From RACS-047 sp031553855 (GTDB lineage Bacteria > Bacillota > Clostridia > Christensenellales > Pumilibacteraceae): a DNA stretch of 64,000 nucleotides. Both the position numbers and the translations under genes were made by a program. Below, in pieces: positions 9,393 to 17,303 of the stretch (its first letter is position 1; each line of letters begins with the position of its first letter). Under the pieces are notes generated by a model. It saw only the letters and a program-made list of their open reading frames with translations, was not told the origin of the DNA and did not search any database. The DNA lies in assembly GCA_031553855.1 (NCBI GenBank), contig JAVBKW010000025.1, forward strand, positions 58,187 through 122,186, given 5' to 3'.

Positions 9393-9554
9393 AACGATAC
9401 CGGTTTCGGTGGCGGGGCGGGTAAAGTCGTCCAGATCCGCTCCGATCGCAACGAACCCAAAGCCTCTTTTAGACTGATTGTTTGCCTGACTCGGTGCGTA
9501 TTGCCCCGTATAATAAGGAATGGCGGCGGCGGTAGTAAGCTTATAAAGCCCGCT

Positions 9555-9557
9555 CTA
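9555..9557 (-). other. In-frame amber codon splitting the dCache histidine kinase
   Basis: CTA on the plus strand gives TAG after GSGSFYIL. The next codons in the same frame read SGLYKLTTAAAIPYYTGQY. A single G-to-A change of TGG (Trp) would explain it, but recoding or a read or assembly error cannot be excluded. TAG ends ordinary genes here (both LigD genes, aspartokinase), so it is a normal stop in this genome. Confidence 0.85.
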
Positions 9558-10973
9558 CAAAATATAAAACGAACCGGAACCGCCTTTTTCGGTCAGATCC
9601 ATCCAGCCGGTGCATTGCGGGGCGTTGTTTAAGAATCTGCCGTCAAGGCCGACGTTTCCTTGTTTAGTAAGCTCTAAAGCCGGCTTTTTGCTGCGGTCCT
9701 GATTGTCAAAAGTTTTAACGGCAGTAACGTATTCAAACCATTTTTTGCCGGTTGCGGCATTTTCTGCTTGCCAGCCATCGTAAATCGAGGTTTCCAGCCA
9801 CGGCACCTGCGGATCTCCCGTCGCTTCGTCAAACCCGACTATGGAATGATGGCGGGGATGGGCGATACTGCGGCACTTATAGTCCCAGATAAAAGCGTAA
9901 TTGCCCTCAAACGCGCTCGGAAGCTCGGTGTAGCGTTCTTTCATCGGGGTAAGGTGATCCACCATTTCCATGATATGGTCGTGGTTTAACGCAAACGACA
10001 CATATCCTTTAATAGGGTTAGACTCGCTCTGGATTTGGCCGGGAAATTCAAGCACCGGCGTTATCCAGCGGACTATGCCTTCAAAACGCTTGCCGTTGGG
10101 GTTTTCTTTTCCTGCGTACGCCTGATTTTTTTCGTCATATTCCACCTTAAAATCGCGTTTTGAGTTTGCTTCCTGTATCGCGGCGGGAGTATACATACCG
10201 ATATAATTGGTGCCCACGTACTCTCCGATAACGTCGGAAACATAAATTTCGCCGTCTTTAAGCTCATTGATTTTTGTAAAATAGTCTTCTGAACGGATAT
10301 AGGTATTGGATTTGTCCGAAACGTTCAAAAGTGCGGGCGAGGAAGGGTCGGGATCCAGCGGCCGTCTTTTTTTCGTGGAATCTTTTGCGACGGCTCTTAC
10401 CAGAACCTGGCCTTGAGTATCGAAATACATTATCTCGTCATAAAGCGGAACGTCGCCCTCGATATATTTTACTGCGTCGGGGGAACGGTAATTCCACGAA
10501 TCCTCGTCGTTGTTCTGCGGATTTGTCGGCTCTCCTGCGTAACCGTCTTTTTGAGGCGGATCCGTCCTGACCCACTTTCCGTTTGTAAGCGACCATGTGC
10601 CTGTGTCTATTATCCTGCCGCGCTGGGCTTCAATAAAGTTTTTATAAAGCTTTTCATCGCCCGGAACGCCCATTTTGGATAAAAATAAAATGTCCTTATC
10701 GCGGCTATACAAAAAGTCAGCCGCTTTCTGCGCGGTATCGGTAGTCATCCTCTCGATATTTTCTGTCGCGCTTTTATTGAGAGCGGCGGAAGAGTCTGCA
10801 ACGGCTAGATCGCGCAAGCTGTTTCCTAAAAAGCTGATCTGCATTAGCGCGATTATTACCAATAAAATAATCGGAATAAGGTTCTCGACTATGAAAATGG
10901 AAATCAGTTTCGGCTTTAATTTTAAGTTGATACGGCTTAAGAAAGTAGTGCTGTGATGCTTTTTTTTATCCAT
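9555..10973 (-). CDS. Sensor (dCache-type) N-terminal part of the amber-interrupted kinase
   Basis: 472 residues up to the TAG. It starts with a cytoplasmic basic stretch and one membrane helix (LISIFIVENLIPIILLVIIAL). A large extracellular region follows, typical of double-Cache sensors, with Cache-like pieces such as NTYIRSEDYFTKINELKDG, YVSDVIGEYVGTNYIGMY, GYVSFALNHDHIMEMVDHL and SIAHPRHHSIVGFDE. It ends inside the membrane-distal to membrane-proximal part of the sensor, before the second membrane helix. On its own it would be a membrane-anchored sensor fragment without a kinase. With the 7233-9392 part it makes a complete architecture: TM, dCache, TM, HAMP, PAS, HisKA, HATPase, REC. Confidence 0.85.
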   Translation of the reverse strand: MDKKKHHSTTFLSRINLKLKPKLISIFIVENLIPIILLVIIALMQISFLGNSLRDLAVADSSAALNKSATENIERMTTDTAQKAADFLYSRDKDILFLSKMGVPGDEKLYKNFIEAQRGRIIDTGTWSLTNGKWVRTDPPQKDGYAGEPTNPQNNDEDSWNYRSPDAVKYIEGDVPLYDEIMYFDTQGQVLVRAVAKDSTKKRRPLDPDPSSPALLNVSDKSNTYIRSEDYFTKINELKDGEIYVSDVIGEYVGTNYIGMYTPAAIQEANSKRDFKVEYDEKNQAYAGKENPNGKRFEGIVRWITPVLEFPGQIQSESNPIKGYVSFALNHDHIMEMVDHLTPMKERYTELPSAFEGNYAFIWDYKCRSIAHPRHHSIVGFDEATGDPQVPWLETSIYDGWQAENAATGKKWFEYVTAVKTFDNQDRSKKPALELTKQGNVGLDGRFLNNAPQCTGWMDLTEKGGSGSFYIL

Positions 10974-11024
10974 AATTCATCCTGTGTAGCAACGCGTAAA
11001 AGTTAATTTTTCCAACTGTTTATT

Positions 11025-11053
11025 ATTTTACCAAATATAATTATAAAAGTCAA
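11025..11053 (-). promoter_or_regulatory. Sigma-A promoter of the histidine kinase operon
   Basis: On the minus strand: TTGACT (11053-11048), a 17-nt spacer ending in TGG (extended -10), then TAAAAT (11030-11025). The ATG at 10973 is about 50 nt downstream. Confidence 0.7.
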
Positions 11054-11122
11054 TAAATAACTCAAGTGACAGTTTTGTTAAAATCTGTTGCTTAAGTTAT
11101 TATATGTTAATTTATCAAGAAG

Positions 11123-11162
11123 CATTTTTGGAAATGAAAGCTTGCTTTCATTTCCAGAAATG
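11123..11162. repeat. 40-nt intergenic hairpin
   Basis: A near-perfect inverted repeat with arms centred on GGAAATGAAAGC and GCTTTCATTTCC. It has no U-tract, so it is not a standard terminator. It lies just beside the four-way-junction repeat, between leuA and the kinase promoter. The rest of 10974-11305 holds only the promoter and these repeats; no gene is seen. Confidence 0.6.
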
Positions 11163-11172
11163 CGCCCGCCGC

Positions 11173-11259
11173 AAAAGGTTTAAAACCCCGCCGTCTTTTA
11201 GGCGGAACAAACCGCCGTAGGCGGTGGGTGCAGGGCTTGCCCTGCGGTTAATACCTTTT
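11173..11259. repeat. Four-way-junction (cloverleaf-like) intergenic element, copy 1
   Basis: An outer stem (11173-11187 with 11246-11259, AAAAGGT.../...ACCTTTT) encloses three short hairpins: CCGCC/GGCGG (11188-11205), ACCGCC/GGCGGT (11211-11225) and GCAGGGC/GCCCTGC (11230-11245). It is not a tRNA: no TPsiC or anticodon features. The same architecture, with different stem sequences, recurs at 62247-62330. Confidence 0.55.
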
Positions 11260-11305
11260 ATTTTATTGTATGTTTTTAGAGAATAAGCTTTATTTTTATC
11301 CGGCT

Positions 11306-12976
11306 TTAGTTTTGCGTTTTTTGCGCAAGGTTTATCGCTCCCATCAGCGCTTTTATCGAGGCGGTGATTATGTCGTTATCTACTCCCACAGCCCAATAAA
11401 CCGAGCCGTTTTCTAAAGTTATACTGACATACGCCGCCGCACGCGCCTTAGAACCCTGCTCTAAGGCGTGTTCGCTGTAGGTAAGGTCTTTTATCGTAAC
11501 TGAAAAAGCCTTCTGCAGCGCGTTGCTTGCAGCGTCGAAAACTCCGTTGCCGGCTCCTTTTGCGCTGAATTGAGAGCCGTCCTTTTTATATGATATTTCC
11601 GCAGTAACGCAGTCGTCTTTTTTAGCGGTTTTATAGTCGTCAAATTCAGCGGGGCAGCTTATATTGACGTATTCGTTATTGAAAATTTCAAAGACCTCGT
11701 CCGGCTGCAGCTCCTTGTGTTTGCGGTCGGAAACGCTTTTGACCTTATAGCCGAAATCCTCGCGCATTTTGGCTGGCAGCGTGAAGCCGAACTTTGTCTC
11801 CATAAGGTAGCCTATCCCGCCTTTGCCCGACTGGCTGTTTATGCGGATAACGTCGCTGTCGTAGTTTCTGCCTACGTCCTCAGGGTCGATCGGCAGGTAG
11901 GGCACAGTCCAATGAGAGGGTTTTGTTTCTTTGCGGAAATTGAGCCCCTTTGCGATAGCGTCCTGATGCGAGCCGGAGAAAGCCGTAAACACCAGCGCGC
12001 CCGAATACGGCGAACGGGGATTAACGTGAAGGGAAGTCAAACGCTCATACAGCTCCACAAGCTCAGGCAGATTTTCAAGCGAAAGGCCGGGGTCTACTCC
12101 GTGCATATACATATTCATCGCAACGGTGATGATGTCCACGTTTCCGGTGCGTTCGCCGTTGCCGAAAAGCGTACCCTCAATACGGTCTCCGCCCGCTAAA
12201 ATGCCGAGTTCCGCGTCCGTTACGGCCGAGCCTCTGTCGTTATGGGGGTGCAGCGAAATTATAACGCTGTCGCGATGGCGCAAGTTTTTGTGCATAAATT
12301 CTATCTGGCTGGCATAAACGTGTGAAATCGACATTTGCACGGTGCTTGGCAGATTGATTATGACCTTACGCTGCGGCGTAGGCTTAAGCTCGTCTAAAAC
12401 CGCGTTGCAAACTTCCAGCGCAAATTCCGGTTCCGTACCGGTAAAGCTTTCGGGCGAATACTCAAACATAAAATTGCCTTTAGTAGTTTTTGAAAGCTCA
12501 TAAAGCATTTTTGCGCCGTCTACGGCGATTTGTTTAACCGCCGCTTTATCCTTTTTAAACACCTGTTCGCGCTGTGAAACAGAGGTCGAATTGTAAAGAT
12601 GGACTATCGCATTTTTTGCGCCGCTTAAAGCCTCGAATGTTTTTTTGATTATATGCTCTCTGGACTGGGTCAGTACCTGCACCGTCACGTCGTCCGGGAT
12701 AAGGTTCTGTTCAATCAAAGTGCGCGCAAAAATATACTCCGTTTCCGACGCTGCGGGAAAGCCTATCTCGATCTGCTTAAACCCCACCTCTACAAGCTTT
12801 TTGAAAAACTCTATTTTTTCGTCCAGGCTCATCGGCGTGATAAGAGCCTGATTGCCGTCGCGCAGGTCTACCGAACACCACTGGGGCGCTTTATCGATGT
12901 ATTCCTTCTTCACCCAGTCAAAGCAATCGGCGGGAGGCATAAAATATCCTCTAGCGTATTTGTTTGAATTTTTCAT
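11306..12976 (-). CDS. leuA: 2-isopropylmalate synthase (LeuA2 type)
   Basis: 556 residues. It condenses acetyl-CoA with 2-oxoisovalerate, the first committed step of leucine synthesis. Visible: WCSVDLRDGNQAL (catalytic Arg and metal Asp of the HMGL-like TIM barrel), QIEIGFPAASETEY, the metal-binding SLHPHNDRGSAV, and GTLFGNGERTGNVD. The C-terminal 120 residues form the LeuA dimer/regulatory domain (leucine feedback), with AAYVSITLENG. Start: ATG at 12976 with AAGGAG 8-9 nt upstream. It is a single gene under a Leu-specific T-box leader; no other leucine genes adjoin it. Confidence 0.95.
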   Translation of the reverse strand: MKNSNKYARGYFMPPADCFDWVKKEYIDKAPQWCSVDLRDGNQALITPMSLDEKIEFFKKLVEVGFKQIEIGFPAASETEYIFARTLIEQNLIPDDVTVQVLTQSREHIIKKTFEALSGAKNAIVHLYNSTSVSQREQVFKKDKAAVKQIAVDGAKMLYELSKTTKGNFMFEYSPESFTGTEPEFALEVCNAVLDELKPTPQRKVIINLPSTVQMSISHVYASQIEFMHKNLRHRDSVIISLHPHNDRGSAVTDAELGILAGGDRIEGTLFGNGERTGNVDIITVAMNMYMHGVDPGLSLENLPELVELYERLTSLHVNPRSPYSGALVFTAFSGSHQDAIAKGLNFRKETKPSHWTVPYLPIDPEDVGRNYDSDVIRINSQSGKGGIGYLMETKFGFTLPAKMREDFGYKVKSVSDRKHKELQPDEVFEIFNNEYVNISCPAEFDDYKTAKKDDCVTAEISYKKDGSQFSAKGAGNGVFDAASNALQKAFSVTIKDLTYSEHALEQGSKARAAAYVSITLENGSVYWAVGVDNDIITASIKALMGAINLAQKTQN

Positions 12977-13059
12977 AGTTGACTCTCCTTATGTAAATAA
13001 ATTTAGATCTATATATATATGATTTATGGCCGGTTTTCATTATTTATGAGGCGAAAAAC

Positions 13060-13349
13060 AAAAAACGCCCCTAAACAAATTGTTTAGAGGCGAATAAATT
13101 ATCCGCGGTACCACTCTAATTCCCGAAAATATTACGGGCGCTTTTACGAATACAAACATATTCTCTTGCTGTAACGGGCAATTCCCGTCGCCGCCTACTT
13201 TGAGGAAACGATTATTCAGCGGTTCCTTGAAAATTCGGGGCGCTACTCGTCGGGGAGTTCTTATTATGCACGAAGTCCGCTTCACACCGTCTGCGGCTCT
13301 CTGAAACATCTGCGTCTAATCTTACTGGTCCGAGTCAAAGTATTTGATT
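13060..13349 (-). ncRNA. T-box leader, leucine-specific (CUC)
   Basis: Read on the minus strand: an AGAGAG-type motif in stem I, then GAACTC, where GAA is followed by the presumed specifier CTC (13257-13255, Leu). The conserved AGAGTGGTACCGCGG box follows (around 13117-13103), then a terminator hairpin CGCCTCTAAAC/GTTTAGGGGCG with a T-run (13092-13060). Uncharged tRNA-Leu should favour the antiterminator and turn on leuA. Confidence 0.9.
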
Positions 13350-13355
13350 GGTGTT

Positions 13356-13385
13356 ATACTAACACAATGCTTAAAGGCTTGTCAA
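13356..13385 (-). promoter_or_regulatory. Promoter of the T-box/leuA transcript
   Basis: Minus strand TTGACA (13385-13380), an 18-nt spacer and TAGTAT (13361-13356), just upstream of the T-box leader. Confidence 0.7.
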
Positions 13386-13436
13386 GAAAAAAATCAATAA
13401 ATTTTCAAATCGCAAAAAATATTTATTTGTATTGAT

Positions 13437-13465
13437 TTGCTTTTTTGATGCCTTTTTGTTATACT
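13437..13465 (+). promoter_or_regulatory. Probable guaA promoter
   Basis: TTGCTT (13437-13442), 17 nt, TATACT (13460-13465), about 50 nt before the guaA start. No guanine riboswitch was seen in the leader. Confidence 0.5.
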
Positions 13466-13515
13466 GTATCAATATTAGATATGCATTTTTATGTGCGGAA
13501 CGGGAGTTTATACAA

Positions 13516-15042
13516 ATGGCAAAACAAACAATAGTGGTGTTGGATTTCGGCGGACAATATAACCAATTGATAGCAAGGCGCGTGAGGGACGAGAACGTAT
13601 ACTGCGAGCTTATACCTTATAATTCGCCTATCGAAAAAATCAAGGCAATAGATCCTATAGGCATAATTTTCACAGGCGGCCCCAACAGCTCTTTTGCCGA
13701 AAACGCGCCCAAGCCCGATAAGGCTGTGTTTGAACTGGGCGTTCCGGTGCTGGGCATCTGCTACGGCTGCCAGATAACGAGCGTAACTTTGGGCGGCGTT
13801 GTAAAATCCGGCCCCAGAGAATACGGCAAACAGACGCTCACCGTTAAAAATTCGCCGCTTTTTAAGGGCGTTCCGGAAAATTCTGTCTGCTGGATGAGCC
13901 ATACCGACTTTATAGAAAAAGTTCCGGCAGGGTTTGAAGTAGTAGCCACAACGCCCACTTGCCCCGTTGCCGCTATGCAGGATTTAAAAAGAAAAATTTT
14001 CGGAGTGCAGTTCCATCCCGAAGTCATTCACTCGGAATTCGGCAAAAACATATTGCATAACTTCCTTTACGAGATTTGCGGCGCAAAAGGCGACTGGACG
14101 ATGGCAAACTTCGTTCAGCACACTATTGCGCAGCTCAAAAACAAGATTGGCGACAAGAAAATTCTTTGCGCTCTGTCCGGCGGGGTAGACAGCGCCGTTG
14201 CGGCGGCTATGGTTCATAAAGCCTGCCCCAATCTCGTGTGCGTATTTGTAGACACGGGGCTTATGAGAAAGTATGAGGCCGAAGAGGTCGTGCGCGTTTT
14301 TAAAGACGAGCAGAAAATGAACCTTATAAAGGTGGACGCCGAAAGCCGTTTCTTAAAATTACTTGCGGGCGTATCCGACCCTGAGAAAAAGCGCAAAATT
14401 ATCGGCGCGGAATTTATCAGAGTTTTTGAGGAAGAGGCAAAAAAGATCGGCGCGGTGGACTTCCTCGTTCAGGGAACTATCTATCCCGACGTTATAGAAT
14501 CGGGGCTAGGCAACTCCGCCGTTATAAAAAGCCATCACAATGTAGGCGGGCTGCCCTCGGTTGTGGATTTTAAGGAAATTGTTGAACCCTTGCGCGACCT
14601 TTTTAAGGATGAAGTGCGCGCTTGCGGATTTGAACTTGGGCTTCCCCGTTCGATAGTTATGCGCCAGCCGTTCCCCGGCCCGGGCTTAGGTATAAGAGTG
14701 CTGGGCGAGGTCACGAAAGAAAAGCTGGATATCCTGCGCGACACCGACTTTATCTTCCGCGACGAAATCGCAAAAGCAGGGCTCGACACCGTCATTTGGC
14801 AATACTTCACCGTGCTGACCGGCGTTAAATCTGTAGGCGTTATGGGCGACGAACGCACCTACGACTATACTATAGCACTGCGCGCCGTTCACAGCGTAGA
14901 CGGTATGACCGCCGACTGGGCAAAGATACCCTATGACGTTTTAGAGAGCATAAGCACGAGAATCGTAAACGAAGTAAAGCTAGTTAATAGAATTGTCTAC
15001 GACATCACCTCAAAACCCCCCGCGACTATTGAGTGGGAGTAA
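13516..15042 (+). CDS. guaA: GMP synthase (glutamine-hydrolysing)
   Basis: 508 residues from the ATG at 13516 (GGGAG 9 nt upstream). The frame extends upstream, but MAKQTIVVLDFGGQYNQLIA is the normal family N-terminus. A class I glutamine amidotransferase domain comes first, with the nucleophile motif GICYGCQ and the His/Glu pair in FHPEVIHS. The ATP-pyrophosphatase domain has LSGGVDSAV and VQGTIYPDVIES. The dimerisation domain is at the C-terminus, with RQPFPGPGLGIRVLGE and the usual end KPPATIEWE. It converts XMP to GMP. It is a stand-alone gene converging with proS, with a bidirectional terminator between them. Confidence 0.97.
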   Translation: MAKQTIVVLDFGGQYNQLIARRVRDENVYCELIPYNSPIEKIKAIDPIGIIFTGGPNSSFAENAPKPDKAVFELGVPVLGICYGCQITSVTLGGVVKSGPREYGKQTLTVKNSPLFKGVPENSVCWMSHTDFIEKVPAGFEVVATTPTCPVAAMQDLKRKIFGVQFHPEVIHSEFGKNILHNFLYEICGAKGDWTMANFVQHTIAQLKNKIGDKKILCALSGGVDSAVAAAMVHKACPNLVCVFVDTGLMRKYEAEEVVRVFKDEQKMNLIKVDAESRFLKLLAGVSDPEKKRKIIGAEFIRVFEEEAKKIGAVDFLVQGTIYPDVIESGLGNSAVIKSHHNVGGLPSVVDFKEIVEPLRDLFKDEVRACGFELGLPRSIVMRQPFPGPGLGIRVLGEVTKEKLDILRDTDFIFRDEIAKAGLDTVIWQYFTVLTGVKSVGVMGDERTYDYTIALRAVHSVDGMTADWAKIPYDVLESISTRIVNEVKLVNRIVYDITSKPPATIEWE

Positions 15043-15060
15043 GAGTGAAGACGCAAGAGC

Positions 15061-15092
15061 AAGGGAAAAACTTTTGCAAAAGTTTTTCCCTT
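15061..15092. repeat. Intergenic hairpin after guaA
   Basis: A perfect inverted repeat, AAGGGAAAAACTTTT / AAAAGTTTTTCCCTT, around a GC centre. It lies 18 nt after the guaA stop and just before the GC-rich terminator. Confidence 0.6.
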
Positions 15093-15130
15093 GACCCTTT
15101 TCAAAACCTTTTGGGTTAGAGTAATAGTGC

Positions 15131-15162
15131 AAAAACCCCGCAGTTTTAGTTGCGGGGTTTTT
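15131..15162. terminator. Bidirectional terminator between guaA and proS
   Basis: AAAAACCCCGCA pairs with TGCGGGGTTTTT, with T-runs on both strands. It serves the two convergent genes. Confidence 0.85.
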
Positions 15163-15205
15163 GTGTAAATAAAAACATTTTTGAGTTGAACCGGCTAAGC
15201 TATTT

Positions 15206-16645
15206 CTAATAAGCTCTTGCAAAATAAATCTTGTGTTTTGCTTTTTTGCCGCAGCAGACGCAAGTTTCACCTACGGGAGTCTGGTCGAAGGGCATATTGC
15301 GCGAGGTTGCCTGATACAGCTCTTTGATTTTTGCCTCGCAGCTAGGGTCGCCGCACCACATCGAGAGGGCAAAGCAGTTGTCATTTACGGCTTTTTCCAG
15401 CTCTGCCATATCTTTAACAATCCTTGTGCGGTTTTTAAGGTTTTCCGACGCTTTATTATAAAGGTTCTCGTGGATTTGCGCGAGCAGTTTGGGTATCTCG
15501 GTTTCTAAGGATTCTATCGGCAGGGTGAATTTGCCCTCGTTACTATCGCGCCTTGAAACGGTGGCTACTTTGTTCTCAATATCGCGGGGGCCGATCTCAA
15601 TCCTTAAAGGCACGCCTTTCATTTCGTATTCGTTGAATTTCCAGCCGGGCGAATTGTCGGTAGCGTCGAGCTTAACTCTTATTCCGGCTTTTTTTAATCG
15701 GTTATATAAGCTTTCGGCATTCTCTAAAACGCCTTCCTTATGCATAGCAACCGGTACGATTGCCGCCTGAACGGGCGCAACAAACGGGGGAAGAACGAGC
15801 CCTCTTTCGTCGCCGTGAATCATTATTATTGCGCCTATTAAACGGGTGGTGACTCCCCACGAGGTCTGGTACGGCATTTTATGCGTGCCGTCCTTATCGA
15901 GGAATTTGATATTGAAAGCTTTAGCAAAGTTTTGCCCTAAATTATGTGAGGTTCCGGCCTGCAAGCTTTTGCCGTCCTTCATCATTGCCTCTATCGAGTA
16001 CGTTGCCACAGCTCCCGCAAACTTTTCCTTTTCGCTCTTTTTGCCGAGCAGCAGGGGAATAGCCAGCACGTTTTTTGCAAATTCCGCATAAACGTTCAGC
16101 ATCTTTATAGTTTCTTCTTCAGCCTCCTGGGCAGTAGCGTGAACTGTGTGGCCTTCCTGCCATAAGAACTCGCTAGTCCTTAAAAAAGGGCGAGTGGTTT
16201 TTTCCCAGCGCACAACGTTTGCCCATTGATTAATAAGAACGGGCAGGTCGCGGTAGGACTGTATCCAACGCGAATACATATCGCATATAATAGTTTCGCT
16301 GGTCGGGCGCACGACTAATTTTTCAGTCAGCTCTTCCTCGCCAACGTGCGTCACAAGCGCGACCTCCGGAGCAAATCCCTCAACGTGTTCGGCCTCTTTT
16401 AAAAGATAGCTATAGGGTATAAACATAGGAAAATACGCGTTTTCATGGCCGGTTTCCTTAATGCGGTTGTCAAGCTCGCGCTGTATATGTTCCCAGATAG
16501 CGTAGCCGTACGGGCGGATAACCATAGTGCCTTTCACAGGCCCGTAATCGACGAGCTGCGTTTTCATAATAACGTCGGTGTACCATTGGGGAAAGTTTTC
16601 GTTAATGTCTGCGATTTCGGTTACAAATGCTTTTTCCTTAGCCAT
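15206..16645 (-). CDS. proS: Prolyl-tRNA synthetase, archaeal/eukaryal-like short type (ProS3)
   Basis: 479 residues, class II aaRS. Motif 2 region FLRTSEFLWQEGHT and the pre-motif VVRPTSETIICDMYSRWIQS are clear, as is TSWGVTTRLIGAIIMIHGDERG (motif 3). It lacks the bacterial INS editing domain and has the C-terminal zinc-like tail typical of the ProS3 class, ending CVCCGKKAKHKIYFARAY with CxxC and upstream CGDPSC. The start ATG follows an AGTAAAAAAG leader with a weak Shine-Dalgarno sequence. It is transcribed alone from a good promoter at 16687-16715. Confidence 0.95.
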   Translation of the reverse strand: MAKEKAFVTEIADINENFPQWYTDVIMKTQLVDYGPVKGTMVIRPYGYAIWEHIQRELDNRIKETGHENAYFPMFIPYSYLLKEAEHVEGFAPEVALVTHVGEEELTEKLVVRPTSETIICDMYSRWIQSYRDLPVLINQWANVVRWEKTTRPFLRTSEFLWQEGHTVHATAQEAEEETIKMLNVYAEFAKNVLAIPLLLGKKSEKEKFAGAVATYSIEAMMKDGKSLQAGTSHNLGQNFAKAFNIKFLDKDGTHKMPYQTSWGVTTRLIGAIIMIHGDERGLVLPPFVAPVQAAIVPVAMHKEGVLENAESLYNRLKKAGIRVKLDATDNSPGWKFNEYEMKGVPLRIEIGPRDIENKVATVSRRDSNEGKFTLPIESLETEIPKLLAQIHENLYNKASENLKNRTRIVKDMAELEKAVNDNCFALSMWCGDPSCEAKIKELYQATSRNMPFDQTPVGETCVCCGKKAKHKIYFARAY

Positions 16646-16686
16646 ACTTTTTTACTCCGTTGTGCTTTTACCTGTTTATTCTCAAT

Positions 16687-16715
16687 ATTATATAAAAAAA
16701 ACGCCGCAATGTCAA
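16687..16715 (-). promoter_or_regulatory. Sigma-A promoter of proS
   Basis: Minus strand TTGACA (16715-16710), 17 nt, TATAAT (16692-16687). No T-box was seen in the short leader. Confidence 0.75.
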
Positions 16716-16775
16716 ACTAAATACATAACGGTTGATGCTGCTTATTCAATTACTGTAGCCATAATTACGCCATAT

Positions 16776-17030
16776 TTATAGGAATACCGATATTAAATAT
16801 ATGACTATCAATCCCGGCACGCCTAAAAACCCCGTCAAAAGGGCGTTTAAGGGGTTTAAGGGCAGCACTAAAATATTAAAGAGCGTTAAAGCTATCAAAA
16901 CGACGCCTCCCGCAACGGCGTTGGCGGCAAGCCTTACAAGGCCTTTTGTTTTAAACGAAAGCACCCAGCCGAGCAGCAAAACAAGCACTAAGCCCATTAA
17001 AAAGGAAATAGCTATCTCAAAGTAATTCAT
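16776..17030 (-). CDS. bofA: Pro-sigma-K processing inhibitor BofA-like protein
   Basis: 84 residues with three hydrophobic segments (5-22, 32-52, 60-82), matching BofA in length and layout. The C-terminal LPLNPLNALLTGFLGVPGLI is characteristic. BofA sits in the outer forespore membrane with SpoIVFA and holds the SigK-processing protease SpoIVFB inactive until engulfment is complete. It is therefore a sporulation marker. No SpoIVFB gene is in the window. It stands alone, with the hairpin element 17076-17206 on its upstream side. Confidence 0.85.
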   Translation of the reverse strand: MNYFEIAISFLMGLVLVLLLGWVLSFKTKGLVRLAANAVAGGVVLIALTLFNILVLPLNPLNALLTGFLGVPGLIVIYLISVFL

Positions 17031-17075
17031 ATTCTAGTTTATTCTTGCGCGTCGGTTTTTAGTACAAGCTAAAGC

Positions 17076-17206
17076 CGGTGCGGACAGATAGCGTGTTTGA
17101 TACGGGCAGCAGTCGGCAAAATTGTCTCACTTATGTACATGTAGAGTACACGCATTCGCCAATTTGCCGCCTGCTGCCCGTCTGAACCACACTCTTTGTC
17201 CGCACT
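17076..17206. repeat. Long intergenic hairpin, GTAC-loop family, copy A
   Basis: About 131 nt. The left arm from 17076 (GTGCGGACA...ACGGGCAGCAG) pairs with the right arm ending at 17206 (CTGCTGCCCGT...TGTCCGCAC) over about 45 bp with mismatches. The loop carries GTACAT and GTACAC. The unit resembles those at 28864-28957 and 31329-31456. No gene is visible in 17031-17303 apart from this and the recD2 promoter. Confidence 0.65.
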
Positions 17207-17267
17207 GTTGCATTCGCAATTTCAATTGACATAAACGAAAATGTCCACTCATTAATTCATCGTTTCC

Positions 17268-17297
17268 TTGACTAAAACGCCTTTTAAATGTTAGTAT
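17268..17297 (+). promoter_or_regulatory. recD2 promoter, predicted leaderless
   Basis: TTGACT (17268-17273), 18 nt, TAGTAT (17292-17297). The ATG of recD2 starts 7 nt after the last base of the -10, where transcription itself should start. No Shine-Dalgarno sequence is present. Confidence 0.6.
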
Positions 17298-17303
17298 TAA
17301 AAA

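Noticed and set aside
9555..9557. Pyrrolysine or selenocysteine recoding at the kinase stop codon
   Set aside because: TAG terminates other genes here (both LigD genes, aspartokinase), Sec uses UGA, and no pyl genes are in the window. A nonsense mutation is simpler; recoding is kept only as an alternative.
11173..11259. Cloverleaf element read as a tRNA
   Set aside because: No TPsiC loop, no CCA-adjacent acceptor pattern and no anticodon-arm geometry; the hairpin sizes are wrong.
13432..13515. Longer N-terminus for GMP synthase
   Set aside because: Adds 28 hydrophobic residues that cover the probable -10 box; the family starts at the ATG at 13516.
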